Below, piece by piece: positions 10,901 to 19,200 of a stretch of DNA of 26,726 nucleotides. The DNA comes from Phoronis ovalis. Lineage: Eukaryota > Phoronida > Phoronidae. The translations under genes and the position numbers were made by a program. Position 1 is the first letter of the stretch. Each line of letters starts with the position of its first letter. The notes below the pieces were generated by a model. The model searched no databases. It had not been told where the DNA came from and saw only the letters and a program-made list of their open reading frames with translations. Location: positions 1 to 26,726 of the forward strand of contig JAOXYB010048058.1 of NCBI GenBank assembly GCA_028565635.1, written 5' to 3'.

Positions 10901-11641
10901 TGTTTGTATTTCAAATAAGTATTTACATGAATGAATGTCTTAAGTGCCTGCCTATTTCAAATACTGCATTAGTTTAGATATATTAATGGTCTTATTCGTA
11001 GTAGTGGCATTTGCTAGTTTCTTTGTATTTATGTATCAACTGCATTCTTAATGTGATTGAATTAGCAAGAACTTGTAGTGTTGTTAACACCAGACTACTT
11101 AGTACCGTGCAACCATAAGCTTCCACTTTGACTGAGAAGTGAATAATTTTTTGGATTCAGTGTCTAGTTGAATTATAATTTATATGAATGTTCTTGTATG
11201 GATATGTTTAAGGAATAAATAGGACATTAATGTTTGTAAAGTGTATGCTTTGATTGTTTCTTCATTGCCTTGTAAGTAATATTCTGTATTATAGATAATT
11301 AAGACAAATGTCTTGTATTTTTTTTGTAGCTCTTCAATTGTACCATGTATCTCAATATATGTCTGTTGTCTTCAAGTTAATTCCTGCTGCAATACTTTGA
11401 CGTCTCAACATTATAGTTTAGTTGAATATTAAAAATAAAAATGTTTTAATATCTTTTACAAATCATAATCTGAATAGTGTTATCCATTATATTTTAGCCT
11501 CCACTGCCACCACCACCTGCATCAGCAGTTGCTAAAGAAAAACTGGGACAACTTGGAACACAGTTAAAGCAAGGTGTTCAGACAGTATTTGGAGGTATGC
11601 AGCATTTAATAGATAAAACTCGAAAAGGAAAGACAACATAA
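1782..11641 (+). CDS. APBB2: Fe65/APBB-family adaptor protein (WW + PTB1 + PTB2), 3' part of gene, spliced
   Basis: Fe65-family proteins are cytoplasmic and nuclear adaptors. PTB2 binds the NPTY tail of APP-type receptors, PTB1 binds nuclear and membrane partners, and the WW domain binds proline-rich ligands. Joining 1782-1962, 2411-2452, 2588-2636, 4534-4655, 5229-5341, 5575-5779, 6207-6334, (6902-6907), 7287-7573, 8517-8719, 8964-9040, 9352-9460, 10239-10307 and 11498-11641 keeps one open frame of about 575 residues. Counting from S at 1783, the WW domain is at about 82-110, PTB1 at about 187-323 (FAVRSLGWV, SIRVWGVGRD, FAYVARDK, CHVFRCDTPA) and PTB2 at about 388-513 (YLG, ECRVRFLSF, LRYQKCLD). 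The 5' exons and start codon lie outside the window or are not recognised. APBB2 is favoured by linkage to NSUN7 and by EFEG..V.YA and RPPPPP-like tail similarity. An invertebrate pro-orthologue of APBB1/2/3 is equally possible. Confidence 0.92.
1963..2410 (+). other. APBB intron between exons a and b
   Basis: AT-rich intron, GT at 1963 and AG at 2409-2410. I see no further gene or repeat in it. Confidence 0.6.
2411..2452 (+). CDS. APBB2: APBB exon b: 42-nt in-frame small exon (KNGGVPRSKKVRFS)
   Basis: Acceptor ctatggtgcag (ends 2410) and donor gtaatg (starts 2453) bound exactly 14 codons, phase 0 on both sides, so the exon can be skipped without a frameshift. The product is very basic and carries KVRF, which fits the RVxF consensus for protein phosphatase 1 docking. 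The exon call is ab initio. The splice signals are good, but no homologue is remembered for this segment. Confidence 0.6.
2588..2636 (+). CDS. APBB2: APBB exon c: first half of WW domain
   Basis: Acceptor tttttttcattttacag ends at 2587; donor gtaaat starts at 2637. The exon encodes ASAEEEILPPGWEKHT and the first base of the next Asp codon. LPPGW is the hallmark first strand of the Fe65 WW domain (human APBB2 LPPGW, APBB1 LPAGW), with the first conserved Trp at residue 86 of the partial protein. The intron is phase 1 and cuts the WW domain. Confidence 0.88.
2637..4533 (+). other. Large APBB intron splitting the WW domain
   Basis: This 1.9-kb phase-1 intron runs from gtaaat to tgattgcag. It contains a 12-bp inverted repeat at 3464-3475/3570-3581. 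No coding exon is supported. Confidence 0.8.
3464..3581. repeat. Inverted repeat, 12-bp arms, about 94-bp spacer
   Basis: AAAAACATCCAC (3464-3475) and GTGGATGTTTTT (3570-3581) are exact reverse complements. The interior also has partly complementary AACACACAAT/TTGTGTTG segments, so a foldback (MITE-like) element is possible. No clear target-site duplication is seen. Confidence 0.45.
4534..4655 (+). CDS. APBB2: APBB exon d: second half of WW domain plus PPPPLPP segment
   Basis: Acceptor tgtttgattgcag ends at 4533. The exon completes the WW domain with DEDGPYYWHVKSGTIQREPP, matching the Fe65 pattern YYWHIPTGTTQWEPP except that the second ligand-binding Trp is Arg (AGA, 4581-4583). PPPPLPP follows directly. 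Two in-frame phase-0 donors are present: gtagaa after 4616 and the stronger gtgagt after 4655. The longer form adds VETKRTVAHSNRH. Confidence 0.87.
4656..5228 (+). other. APBB intron between exons d and e
   Basis: AT-rich intron of 573 bp between donor gtgagt and acceptor cctacag. Minus-strand open frames here have no recognisable motif. Nothing else seen. Confidence 0.75.
5229..5341 (+). CDS. APBB2: APBB exon e: WW-PTB1 linker
   Basis: Acceptor atttttcctacag ends at 5228; donor gtaagg starts at 5342, leaving two bases (AT). The exon encodes the Ser/Thr-rich linker ending LQEFEGLAVKYAAVSLKT, which resembles the EFEG...YA...L segment before PTB1 in human APBB2 (from memory). Confidence 0.85.
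5575..5779 (+). CDS. APBB2: APBB exon f: start of PTB1
   Basis: Acceptor aatatgtgtttcag ends at 5574; donor gtaagt starts at 5780 (phase 0). The exon encodes VRFAVRSLGWVQIAEEDL, then SSKAVNKCI and VVGRWGE. FAVRSLGWV is the near-invariant first beta strand of Fe65 PTB1, and the following helix and loop match the family. Confidence 0.95.
5780..6206 (+). other. APBB intron between exons f and g
   Basis: AT-rich 427-bp intron, gtaagt to tttgtatag. Nothing else seen. Confidence 0.85.
6207..6334 (+). CDS. APBB2: APBB exon g: PTB1 middle
   Basis: Acceptor ataatttgtatag ends at 6206; donor gtaaga starts at 6335, leaving CG of an Arg codon. It encodes GKDLFMDLDSKSLRLVDPQ and QPIQSIRVWGVGRDNGR, closely matching human APBB2. 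The split Arg codon sets up the microexon that follows. Confidence 0.95.
6369..6454. repeat. Short inverted-repeat element (MITE-like)
   Basis: Arms 6369-6387 and 6436-6454 are complementary at 16 of 19 positions, with outer ends GATGGCACTA/TAGTGCCATC exact. The 86-bp size and intron location suit a tiny foldback element. Its ATGGC...CACTA words recall the arms of the element at 8292-8445. Confidence 0.55.
6469..6488 (+). repeat. Word shared with 13709-13727 (dispersed repeat fragment)
   Basis: GTAAACAGCCGC at 6469-6480 recurs exactly at 13709-13720. After a 4-nt offset both copies continue AGTTTGA. This GC-richer word in AT-rich surroundings suggests two fragments of one dispersed repeat. 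Confidence 0.5.
6902..6907 (+). CDS. APBB2: 6-nt alternative microexon (RE insertion) in PTB1
   Basis: The six bases AGAAAG lie between a strong acceptor context (pyrimidine-rich, ending gtttttgcag at 6901) and a donor, gtaact, at 6908. Splicing exon g (..GG ACG|) to it and then to 7287 reads CGA GAA AGG GAT, giving GRERDFAY. Skipping reads CGG GAT, giving GRDFAY. The position and two-residue insertion equal the neuron-enriched 6-nt microexon of mammalian FE65/APBB1. TGC triplets at 6893-6895 and just before the acceptor resemble the UGC elements used by SRRM3/4-dependent microexons. Whether it is used here needs transcript data. Confidence 0.85.
7287..7573 (+). CDS. APBB2: APBB exon h: end of PTB1 and PTB1-PTB2 linker
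   Basis: Acceptor gtttccatttcag ends at 7286; donor gtaagt starts at 7574. It begins DFAYVARDKRTRI, then CHVFRCDTPARHIANTLKDICKKIMMERS (the PTB1 C-terminal helix), followed by a Ser/Pro/Arg-rich linker of about 50 residues that differs from the vertebrate linkers. It leaves one base (A) for the next exon. Confidence 0.95.
7574..8516 (+). other. APBB intron between exons h and i
   Basis: 943-bp AT-rich intron, gtaagt to aataaacag. It contains the inverted-repeat element at 8292-8445 near its 3' end. No coding exon is supported. Confidence 0.85.
8292..8445. mobile_element. Candidate MITE with CACTAG terminal inverted repeats
   Basis: The 21-bp ends at 8292-8312 and 8425-8445 are reverse complements at 20 of 21 positions and begin CACTAGATGGC. 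TAAAT stands at 8286-8290 (one extra G follows) and again at 8446-8450, a possible target-site duplication. The 154-bp interior has no coding capacity. CACTA ends recall CMC-type DNA transposons, which make 2-3 bp duplications, so the superfamily is uncertain. Confidence 0.6.
8517..8719 (+). CDS. APBB2: APBB exon i: start of PTB2
   Basis: Acceptor ttgaataaacag ends at 8516; donor gtaggt starts at 8720 (phase 0). FPTPMEEPKKTIRCHYLGTTLVHKPTG aligns with the human FPTPKTELVQKFHVQYLG segment that opens PTB2, and VLNAAIDKM is the following helix. A small inverted-repeat element ends about 70 bp before the acceptor. Confidence 0.95.
8964..9040 (+). CDS. APBB2: APBB exon j: PTB2 core (ECRVRFLSFLG)
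   Basis: Acceptor cttttcattttag ends at 8963; donor gtgagt starts at 9041, leaving AA of a Lys codon. ECRVRFLSF is identical to the human Fe65-family PTB2 strand. Confidence 0.95.
9041..9351 (+). other. APBB intron between exons j and k
   Basis: 311-bp AT-rich intron, gtgagt to actttaaag. Nothing else seen. Confidence 0.85.
9352..9460 (+). CDS. APBB2: APBB exon k: PTB2 C-terminal helix, first part
   Basis: Acceptor ttttactttaaag ends at 9351; donor gtagat starts at 9461 (phase 0). LCAFIIHSAADQFVAHIFHCEPSAGALCKTIEAACK matches the family pattern FAFI...F.CH.FWCEPNA..(S)EAVQAAC. Confidence 0.95.
9569..10178 (+). repeat. 24-nt-unit AT-rich minisatellite, about 25 copies, with higher-order structure
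   Basis: The intron 9461-10238 is mostly a tandem array with unit GTGTTTATTATAATGAAAAT plus GAAA (24 nt). Variant units differ at fixed places (ATGAAA, ATCAAA, ATGAAG, ATGATA endings), and the 23-nt variant starting gttttattattatg recurs every 4-5 units, near 9664, 9760, 9879 and 10087. The array therefore grew by copying multi-unit blocks. Because the unit is a multiple of three, open frames appear on both strands but are not genes. Confidence 0.93.
10239..10307 (+). CDS. APBB2: APBB exon l: PTB2 end (LRYQKCLD)
   Basis: Acceptor tatttcttttag ends at 10238; donor gtaaga starts at 10308. It encodes 23 codons beginning LRYQKCLDSHAVTPEI, phase 0 on both sides. LRYQKCLDA/S is invariant in human APBB1/2. 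Both candidate last exons are phase-0 compatible with this donor. Confidence 0.95.
10662..10736 (+). CDS. APBB2: APBB alternative last exon A (stop TAA 10734-10736)
   Basis: Acceptor cacttcctatcag ends at 10661. In phase 0 it encodes 24 residues, GLGASIRSSVENIFGLWKGKKAAC, then TAA. The pattern (basic/amphipathic helix, V..IFGLWKGKK) resembles the Fe65 C-terminal tail (human APBB1 R.GVQSLWGSLKPKR). An AATAAA at 11214-11219 could end this transcript before exon B. I infer it is an alternative to 11498-11641. Confidence 0.7.
   Translation, partial: GLGASIRSSVENIFGLWKGKKAAC
11214..11219 (+). promoter_or_regulatory. Candidate poly(A) signal for exon A transcript
   Basis: AATAAA lies about 480 nt after the exon A stop and before the exon B acceptor at 11497, so cleavage here would give a short alternative transcript. 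The motif is common in AT-rich DNA; support is positional only. Confidence 0.35.
11498..11641 (+). CDS. APBB2: APBB alternative last exon B (stop TAA 11639-11641)
   Basis: Acceptor cattatattttag ends at 11497. It encodes 47 residues beginning PPLPPPPASAVAKEKLG, then LKQGVQTVFGGMQHLIDKTRKGKTT and a stop. It aligns in layout with the human APBB2 tail PPPPPADSV...VKRGVLSLIDTLKQK and so is the canonical end. It shares the LG..(L/I)...V...FG...K.(R)KGK pattern with exon A. Confidence 0.85.
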   Translation, partial: PPLPPPPASAVAKEKLGQLGTQLKQGVQTVFGGMQHLIDKTRKGKTT

Positions 11642-13708
11642 AGTTGGAAAAAAAGAAGTACATAGTATAAATTTGTCTGCTATAAAAAACAAGTGTTTTA
11701 TAAATAATATATAATATTAAGAACTAGCTAATGCGCAAAAATGTAGCAGCGAAACAACATGAATTTGTGAAACATTCAAGTATAGGTAGATACCTGAAAA
11801 TATTTTCATGATTATCCCACCTGTAAAAGCACCAATTAGTAACTTTTGTGCATTAGTGTTGAGTAGATGATCAAAACTCATTTGTAATGAAATGATCCAG
11901 TGCAATGCACAGATTTGTTGTCAGACACTCGTAAACGCTCTGCAATTATTACTGGTCTAATACTTATAAAGATTGCAAAGCCTGTTCAAGGCCTCTCAGT
12001 TCATTAGATTATTTTGCTTACATATTTTGTAAATGAAAGGTGACTTTCTGAGATGTAAATAGCTGTTATATTTGATCTTCTACAAGTCTTCCTAAGTTCC
12101 GTACGTTTGTTACTCAAGCAGACTAAGCATAAAATGAAAACAGTAACATGTCAGTCAAATGCTGCCAATAGGTGGCAGTAAATATCGCTGGGCATGGAAT
12201 CATCTACTGCATTTAATGTAATACAGTCTTTTTATGCGTGGCTGTTCCACCACCCCAAGTACTACACATTCAAACCAAGCATACATTTAATAGAAATTAC
12301 AACAAATCTACAAATAAATTAAAAAATCTAAATAGTTAGAATTTTTCCAATAGGTTATCGTATTATATAATGTATTATATCTACCCAATATTTTGTTTTT
12401 ATAAAATTATGTTTCCTGTTATTTTAAAGTCTGATAAGCATTTATTTATATAATTAGAAAACAGGCAATAGGGGGGTTTATCAACTAATGGAATAGCTGT
12501 GACAAACTATTGCATACTGCTCAAGACATGTGGAATAAGGTTGTCTTAGCAATGCGTGCTTAGGTTTAGTCCTTCATGTAACCGCAATGATAATTTTAAT
12601 TTTTTAGCTATTAAAATAGTTTATATACTCATTCATTAAGTATGTACATATATTACAATGTAATATTACAAGTAAAAGTGATCAAAATGACTTTTGTATA
12701 TTTAAAATTAAACAGTAAATAATGTTTTGTAGAAAAAGACATTAGAACATGTTATGACTAGTAAAATATGCTCATCTCACCTAACAGGTTATGTAGCTTG
12801 AGTTAATGAAATTAATAGTGGTTACATAGTGTAGGTGCAGTAAATGTTGCTATCCTTCAATGTTTTAACACTTAATTCTGTGCAATTAACTTCTTGTTGA
12901 TTTGTTTTATTAATCAAGTATATTTCATTTAATATTATATATTTTTTATAATCAAGTTTGGGTTTGTAAGTGATGAGGATTGATAATAAACTCACAAATC
13001 TTTTTGATACATTTTATGTTATAGGGCCCCTTCTAGTGACTAGTTTCAAATCTTCTACACACGAAGAGAAAATGTAATCTTTATGGATTATTTTTGCATT
13101 CAGTGCAGAAGTAATAAATAGCTTTTCAAGTGAAAACTGGATAATTTAATATTTGATATATTTTCCTTATTATTTTCAGAATTCTGATTACAATTAATGA
13201 TTCGTTTGTACCCATTCTTAGTGCAAAATAGTATGTAAATACCCTGGTGGTCAAATATGGAAACTGTCATTAGAAAAAATCCTTATCAGTGCAGTATGCA
13301 GGTACATGTATCTACTGCCAGCTGTAAATTATGTAGATGCTGTCCAGATTTTAGCAGTTCTGTTTTTGGAAACATTATACACATTCTAAGTTTATCTAAG
13401 ATCTGCTACTTCCAGTTCTGTAGATAGGACTCCAAGGATGTAGAAAATGTATAAGATGAAGTATAATTTATCAGATTGATTGTCAGTGTATCTTGTATCA
13501 GCTTCCAGATAAAAGCACCAAATATAGGAAAATATAATTGTTATTTTATAACCTGTTTTATCTTAATTCGTTTCCGTTATTAGTCATTTACAGTATTCTG
13601 TAATGAAAGAGTATGAAATAAAGAATTAATTTAACAATACAATCTAAATCAGCACAGCACTGTGGCTGTCTAAAATTTGGATGTTGTCGACTAAGCACGA
13701 GCAAGACA

Positions 13709-13749
13709 GTAAACAGCCGCAGTTTGATTGCTAACAGTTTGATTGCTAA
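13709..13749 (+). repeat. Dispersed word plus 15-bp tandem duplication
   Basis: GTAAACAGCCGC (13709-13720) matches 6469-6480. Immediately after, CAGTTTGATTGCTAA is present twice in tandem, at 13720-13734 and 13735-13749. Confidence 0.7.
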
Positions 13750-16006
13750 AACTTCATTTTTTGTTCAAAACTGAACAATCACCAATACTATTTGTGTAAA
13801 AGTTGTCATTTCTGTCAAAGAATGCAGAAAAAAAAAATTTCACACTGATTGATTTATCAACAACTCTTCTGAAAGTCTTGTGTGATTAAAAGCAAGTAAT
13901 TAACTTTCAATATTTATGCAATAATCAGAGAAATATTAATATCTTAATTCAGCTGCTGTAGATGTTATTGCAGACACTACTTGGATCTCACTGTCACTAT
14001 TACATAGGAACTCGAACTGATCAAAGACCTCTTCAGGTTCAAGCTTGCAATCTTCCTTAAAAGGCTACGCTGGGGTACCCCGAACAACCGAAATGGTGGT
14101 GGGCTATTATTTCAATTTAGTACATATGATTTCTTTGATTGGTGCAGCACTTTAAATAGCTTGAGGTTTAATGCCAAGATTGTAAGATGATATCTATCTC
14201 TAGCTTGATGTGACGACATTCAGGTGATAGTTCTCATTACAATGTCAATTTGCATATTTGATGTAATTTGGTAAAATTATGGGTCAAACAGCAAAATCAA
14301 CAAAAGGTATATTAAAAAAAATTTATTCGGTAATAAGATATTTTTGGCATAACAACTCGATAAATGTGAACGGATACAAGTTTGATGTTCTTAGGACAAA
14401 TTGAAGAAAACTGCATCATTACTGCACATGCATACCATACTTATAAGCTTACATGTTCAAAATGTACAATATTAATTCTCATGTAAATTTGGATTCCTTT
14501 AAAATTTTAGTGAATTTTGTGAATTCACAATGTGAACATAACAAAGTGCATAGCACCGAGCGATAACAAGTTCCATAAGAAAATTGGTAACATTGTATTA
14601 TATTTCTAGCATTACAGTTTTCAACTTGCCAAACTTTTAATGTATATCATACAATCAATATTATATTGTATGTCACTTTGAAAACTTGAGTTATTAATTC
14701 TGAGCAGGTAGCAGTAAAAGGCTCATTCCAGCAAATCGAATTAGCATTTGGACAGAAAAAATTACGTTTGACACTATGGTTTTGAAAAAACCTAAGAATA
14801 CAAAAATGAGTGCATAGACATTTTTGGCAATATTTATGTTTTATGGTTCCTAATATGATATCAGTAGACACCATATATCAAGATACATTTCGACACATTT
14901 AAATTGAATTACTATATTAGTTATTATTAGAAGTGAGTGGTAATAACTTGTTGTTTTTCACTCCATATCCGACATGGTCCTGTCAGTCCTAAAAATAAAG
15001 GGCATTGGCACAAATAAGTGTAAACTGGGTAATTCTGATTACAAACAGTTTGACTAGAAAGCAAAACAATTTAATATTTCACATCAGCATGATAATCATT
15101 CGTTGATAAAGTGATTAATGAAAAGTGTTCCTTAACCTCAAGAATAAACTGCAGGCTTGAGAGAGTACACAAGACTGTTTCTTCATAATTTAATTGGCAT
15201 CAGTCTCGCAATTTTAAAGCTTTTCAAATAACTAATACATATTTACCAATATTACTACTGGTTAATACTGGGATTTGTCCTTATACACATGAAACTGATA
15301 TGTAGAGATTAAACATGCTTGTCATACAGATGTGAAATTTAAATAACATTAAAATTCTGAATATTACACAATACACAAAATAATTCCTATAAAATTTTCA
15401 ATTTACCTAATACATTCTTAGAAAATTATACCAAGTAATTAAAATAAAACAACAGAAAAAATGAAATTAACTGAATCAAAAATGAAACATAAAAATATGT
15501 AAACATTTTTAAAACATCGTGTATTTAACTGATCCACACTAGTGAAAAAAACTGAAAACGTAAGAAACTGAACAACGGCTTGGTTGACATGCTTGTGTTA
15601 ATATTGTGCATCCTTGTGATCCATTTTCCTCAACCATTACTTCCCAGGAAAGCTGTTGGTGAAAAGAAGTAAACCGTGGTCATGCATACAGTCAAATAAT
15701 TAGTTACATCATGCATATTCTAAATTACATTTGTTGGATAAGGCATTCAGGCACCTATACTGTTGTTTATATAGCAACATTCCAAACACAATTAATTGCA
15801 TTTGTTTTACTTGCTAAATAATTGCAGAGTGATTCTAAATGCCTTTGCCTTCTTCCAAGATAACTAAAAAGTGTACTGGCTATAAATTTGTAAAACCAAA
15901 ATAAAGCAAATGACGCATGCATATCAATCTGGATACATACACCTGCCAAAAAGTTAAACCATCACCATGTTGGGTCATGCATAATACAGGAGACATCAAA
16001 GCAATA

Positions 16007-16012
16007 TTTATT
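16007..16012 (-). promoter_or_regulatory. Candidate NSUN7 poly(A) signal
   Basis: TTTATT on the plus strand is AATAAA on the minus strand, about 120 nt beyond the NSUN7 stop codon at 16132-16134. It is the first canonical hexamer downstream of the stop that I found. Confidence 0.5.
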
Positions 16013-16131
16013 TAAATTACCTAGTCCATATTTCTTGTGGAAAAACTATCATGTTATTTTTTAAATAACTGTTGGAGACTTAGTGTTAATTACCACAGCA
16101 TACATGTATTACTAATTTGAGGTAAATGTAT

Positions 16132-16289
16132 TTAATGCATGTTTGGGTACCTGAGAACTTTTGTTTGCAACAACTTAAGTTTAGGTTTTTCTTCCTCCAC
16201 GGACATGGGTTCATCCTTTGCCATTGGCATCAAAGCAGGACTTGAAGGAGTGTTACTAGTGAATGTATCTTGCTTCTTCTTTAATTTGC
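16132..16289 (-). CDS. NSUN7: NSUN7 last coding exon
   Basis: Acceptor (minus) gatttttacag borders 16289. The frame GC AAA TTA AAG completes the Gly codon split after 16509. It encodes KLKKKQDTFTSN, acidic MSVEEEKPKLK and ends YPNMH before TAA (16134-16132). Low-complexity charged tail with no domain. Family tails are poorly conserved, so the call rests on frame and splice signals. Confidence 0.75.
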
Positions 16290-19200
16290 CTGTAAAAATC
16301 AAAAAAAACTTTGAAATGGTTTATGCGTGATAGCTGATTATATACTGTGTTTTTTATGCCAATCTATAAGCAAGAGTGATATAGGTCGTTCAAAAGAAAA
16401 TCACAACACATACCCTGCGAAGGTGATAACAAATTAAAATAGTTAGTGCCTAATGTTTCCCATTAAAATTGAAGAACAAATTGAAATGCATTTTGATATA
16501 AATTTTACCTGGAGTTGCTGGCGGTCTCCTTGTTGGTGACATCCTCTTTGTCTGGGATATTTTTCGACCAGGTTTATGTGGTGTGCTCCTCACCCGTCTT
16601 GGAGACACTGTACTCTTTGTTTTCTGTGCATCACTTTCAGAAGTTTTGCGTTCTGATTTCTTCTTTTTCTCTTTTTTACCGACACCTTCCAGTAAACCAG
16701 CTGCTCGAGCGATAACATCTTTTGCTGATTCTCTCAGCTCATCCAACTACAGAAAAAGAAAAATCTCCAAACAATTATGGTAAAGTTTATAATAATTTTA
16801 GATTTCCATCATTTCTGTGATATCAGGTCAAATTAAGCTTTTATGTAAAAAAAAAATTGAAATGATTGTACCATTTACAGATTTTTAGTGATGTACACAG
16901 AATCGAATTTTTGTGTTAATTTTAGGAATTGACAGTTTGAAATTTTTTGAAATGATTTCAAATTTTTCCTACACATGTCTTTTTCCAAATAATATTAAAA
17001 ATCTGAGTAGAACTTTTACACAATAAAACGGTTTTCAGTCTCAGGTGAGTTCAAAGGTAAATTATCGAATTCATCTAGTTAGAAAGCTGATTTTAAGGGC
17101 TTTTAACACTTTTAGCACATACAGTTGTAAAATTTGAAATACACTTATTTATATTAATTCTTAATAGCGACGAAACAAAATTTACTTGTAAAAATTCTTA
17201 CATGTTCACCGTATATAGTGTCTCACCTCTCTTGTAATAACAGCTATAAAGCAACCACTTGTGATTGCAGTACTGGAAAACTTTAAATAACGATCCGTTG
17301 TTCTTCGACTATCTGCTTCACCTAAAGGGATGACAGGAGGTGACAGTGTCCATGGATGTTTTCTTGGTACAGCAGTGTTAATATATTCCACACATCGTGT
17401 GATTACACTTTCATTTTCAGCCATGTCAATTGATCGGGTGGTATACACAACGGCCTGCACTCTGGTAACTACAAGAGATATCAAGTTTACCACATTGCAT
17501 CAATAGTTTGATCAAACTAATAGCCTTATAATCAAATTCTTGTAGATTTTTTTTCTTGACACTCATTTGTTTGAACACTCATGACAAGTATTTTGTAGCA
17601 AGTTTGCCAAATTATGTAATGATTAAACATATAAAAGTCATTTCGAGTTCACGTACCCTTTATGTTTCTATTTATTCCGTATTGTTAGTTTAGTAAAAAA
17701 AATGTCTATTTGATTGGTCAGAAATTGAATTTTTTTATGAAGCATAGAGATCGTTTGGTAATGATCAATAACAATTATATTTATCACACTCTGTGTTTAT
17801 AACATAAATAAACAGGTGCAATAAAAATCTGTGTATGCTACATACAGTTTGACAGTTATTTTTACATAAAAAACATGTACTGTAACTTTGTATTATTATT
17901 TAAAGAACATGTGTTTCTGTTTCATCTTATGGGGAATTAATTATTCAAAGCTCATGCAATCAAAACTTAGCTAATCATACTAAAAGTAATAATTCATGGT
18001 GATAATAAAGTAATCAGAAATGATGAAAAATAAAGTCATTTGTGTTATGAATATTTCAGTGAAAACATGATTAACATGATATATATTGAGCATCTAATTG
18101 TTTTTTAACACATTTTTCTTATCCATAAATGATTTCTCAGTCTTCAGCACCACTACACCTTGAATATCTTAACAATTTTCAGTAAAAATCAATACTCAAG
18201 ATCTTGTCAAACACAAATAAATGCAGATATTTGTGTATATTTACATTTCATAGCATGTCGAAGAGCAGCAGAGTGTTTTGCTACAAGTTCACCAACTCTT
18301 GATGCGTCGTTCTGATCCGCAGAAAGATGGTGTAAAATTTTTGCATCTGAAAGATAAATGAATGAATTATTAAGAAACATGCATAAACGATTAACAAAAC
18401 ATATATTGTTCCAGATTGTTCTGTATGATCATCTACGCACAAATCAAAGTCTTAATTGCTCAACCTGTCAAATGTTTATACACTACGTAAAGTCTTTTTT
18501 CTCATACAAAATGTCATGTAATAAAAAGGGAATTATTTTTTTAAAATCTGGGATTTCCATTACAAATAATATGCAGAAACAATAGAATTCAAATATTCAT
18601 GAAGGATCCCTAAATTACTGCAAAAATTCTTATTTTATTTTTGAATTTCAGCAAGTCGATCCCCATAAAAAAGGAAGTGTAATGTTTTCCCCAATCTTTT
18701 GTTGCCGAGGAAAACAGCTGCGCATTTCTGTTTATAACTCACCCTCTCCTTCATTGACTATGAAATCCACGGGATTTGTGATGCCAGACTTACTACACTC
18801 TGCTGTTATCAATATGACTTTGGTATGTTTAAAGCGAACATCATCAGGGTCAATGCTTAAAAAATCATCCGTTAATACTTTGACATCTAAAAGAGAATGA
18901 ACAACTATGTAGATTAAATGCATCATCTTTCCAGAAACCAAATTTCCAAAAAGATCAGGTAAAAATTTCATGTCTGGCTGGGGTCAAGTTTGAAAGTTTT
19001 CTATTGAAAGCAGTGGTAGAAAATGATAAACAAAATGGCAGTCTAAGGTCCCAACAAGAACCTTGTTACTTGTGAAATTTAGATCTAGGTTCATGCATGT
19101 ATAAATTTTAGATTTAATTGTTATAGGAATTAGAGAACTGAGCCCAGGTAGAGAAGTTACAACAATTCACATATTAACTTACTTTTGACTCCCAAATGTT

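Larger units (their letters stand above)
10308..11497 (+). other. APBB intron(s) around alternative last exon A
   Basis: Between exon l and exon B. It holds last exon A (10662-10736) and its possible 3' UTR up to the AATAAA at 11214-11219. The rest is AT-rich and featureless to me. Confidence 0.75.
11642..16131. other. Convergent intergenic region and 3' UTRs
   Basis: No coding exon is supported here. AATAAA on the plus strand at 12313-12318, 12985-12990 and 13617-13622 are candidate ends of the long APBB transcript. TGTAAATA (Pumilio-type) words occur at 12054-12061 and 13234-13241. A 10-bp palindrome GGGGTACCCC is at 14072-14081. The minus-strand frame 14647-14874 has several Cys residues but no recognisable domain. 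Confidence 0.7.

Noticed and set aside
14029-14110. GGTTCAAGCTT near GC-richer sequence as a tRNA or tRNA-derived SINE
   Set aside because: The B-box match is poor, no A-box lies at the right distance, and no cloverleaf can be drawn.
14647-14874. Cys-rich minus-strand frame (KYCQKCLCTHFC) that could be mistaken for a zinc finger
   Set aside because: The Cys/His spacing fits no known finger, there are no flanking splice signals or neighbours, and it lies in the AT-rich convergent region.
18682-18900. Plus-strand frame opposite NSUN7 exon 6
   Set aside because: It is the antisense shadow of the conserved NSUN7 exon on the minus strand.
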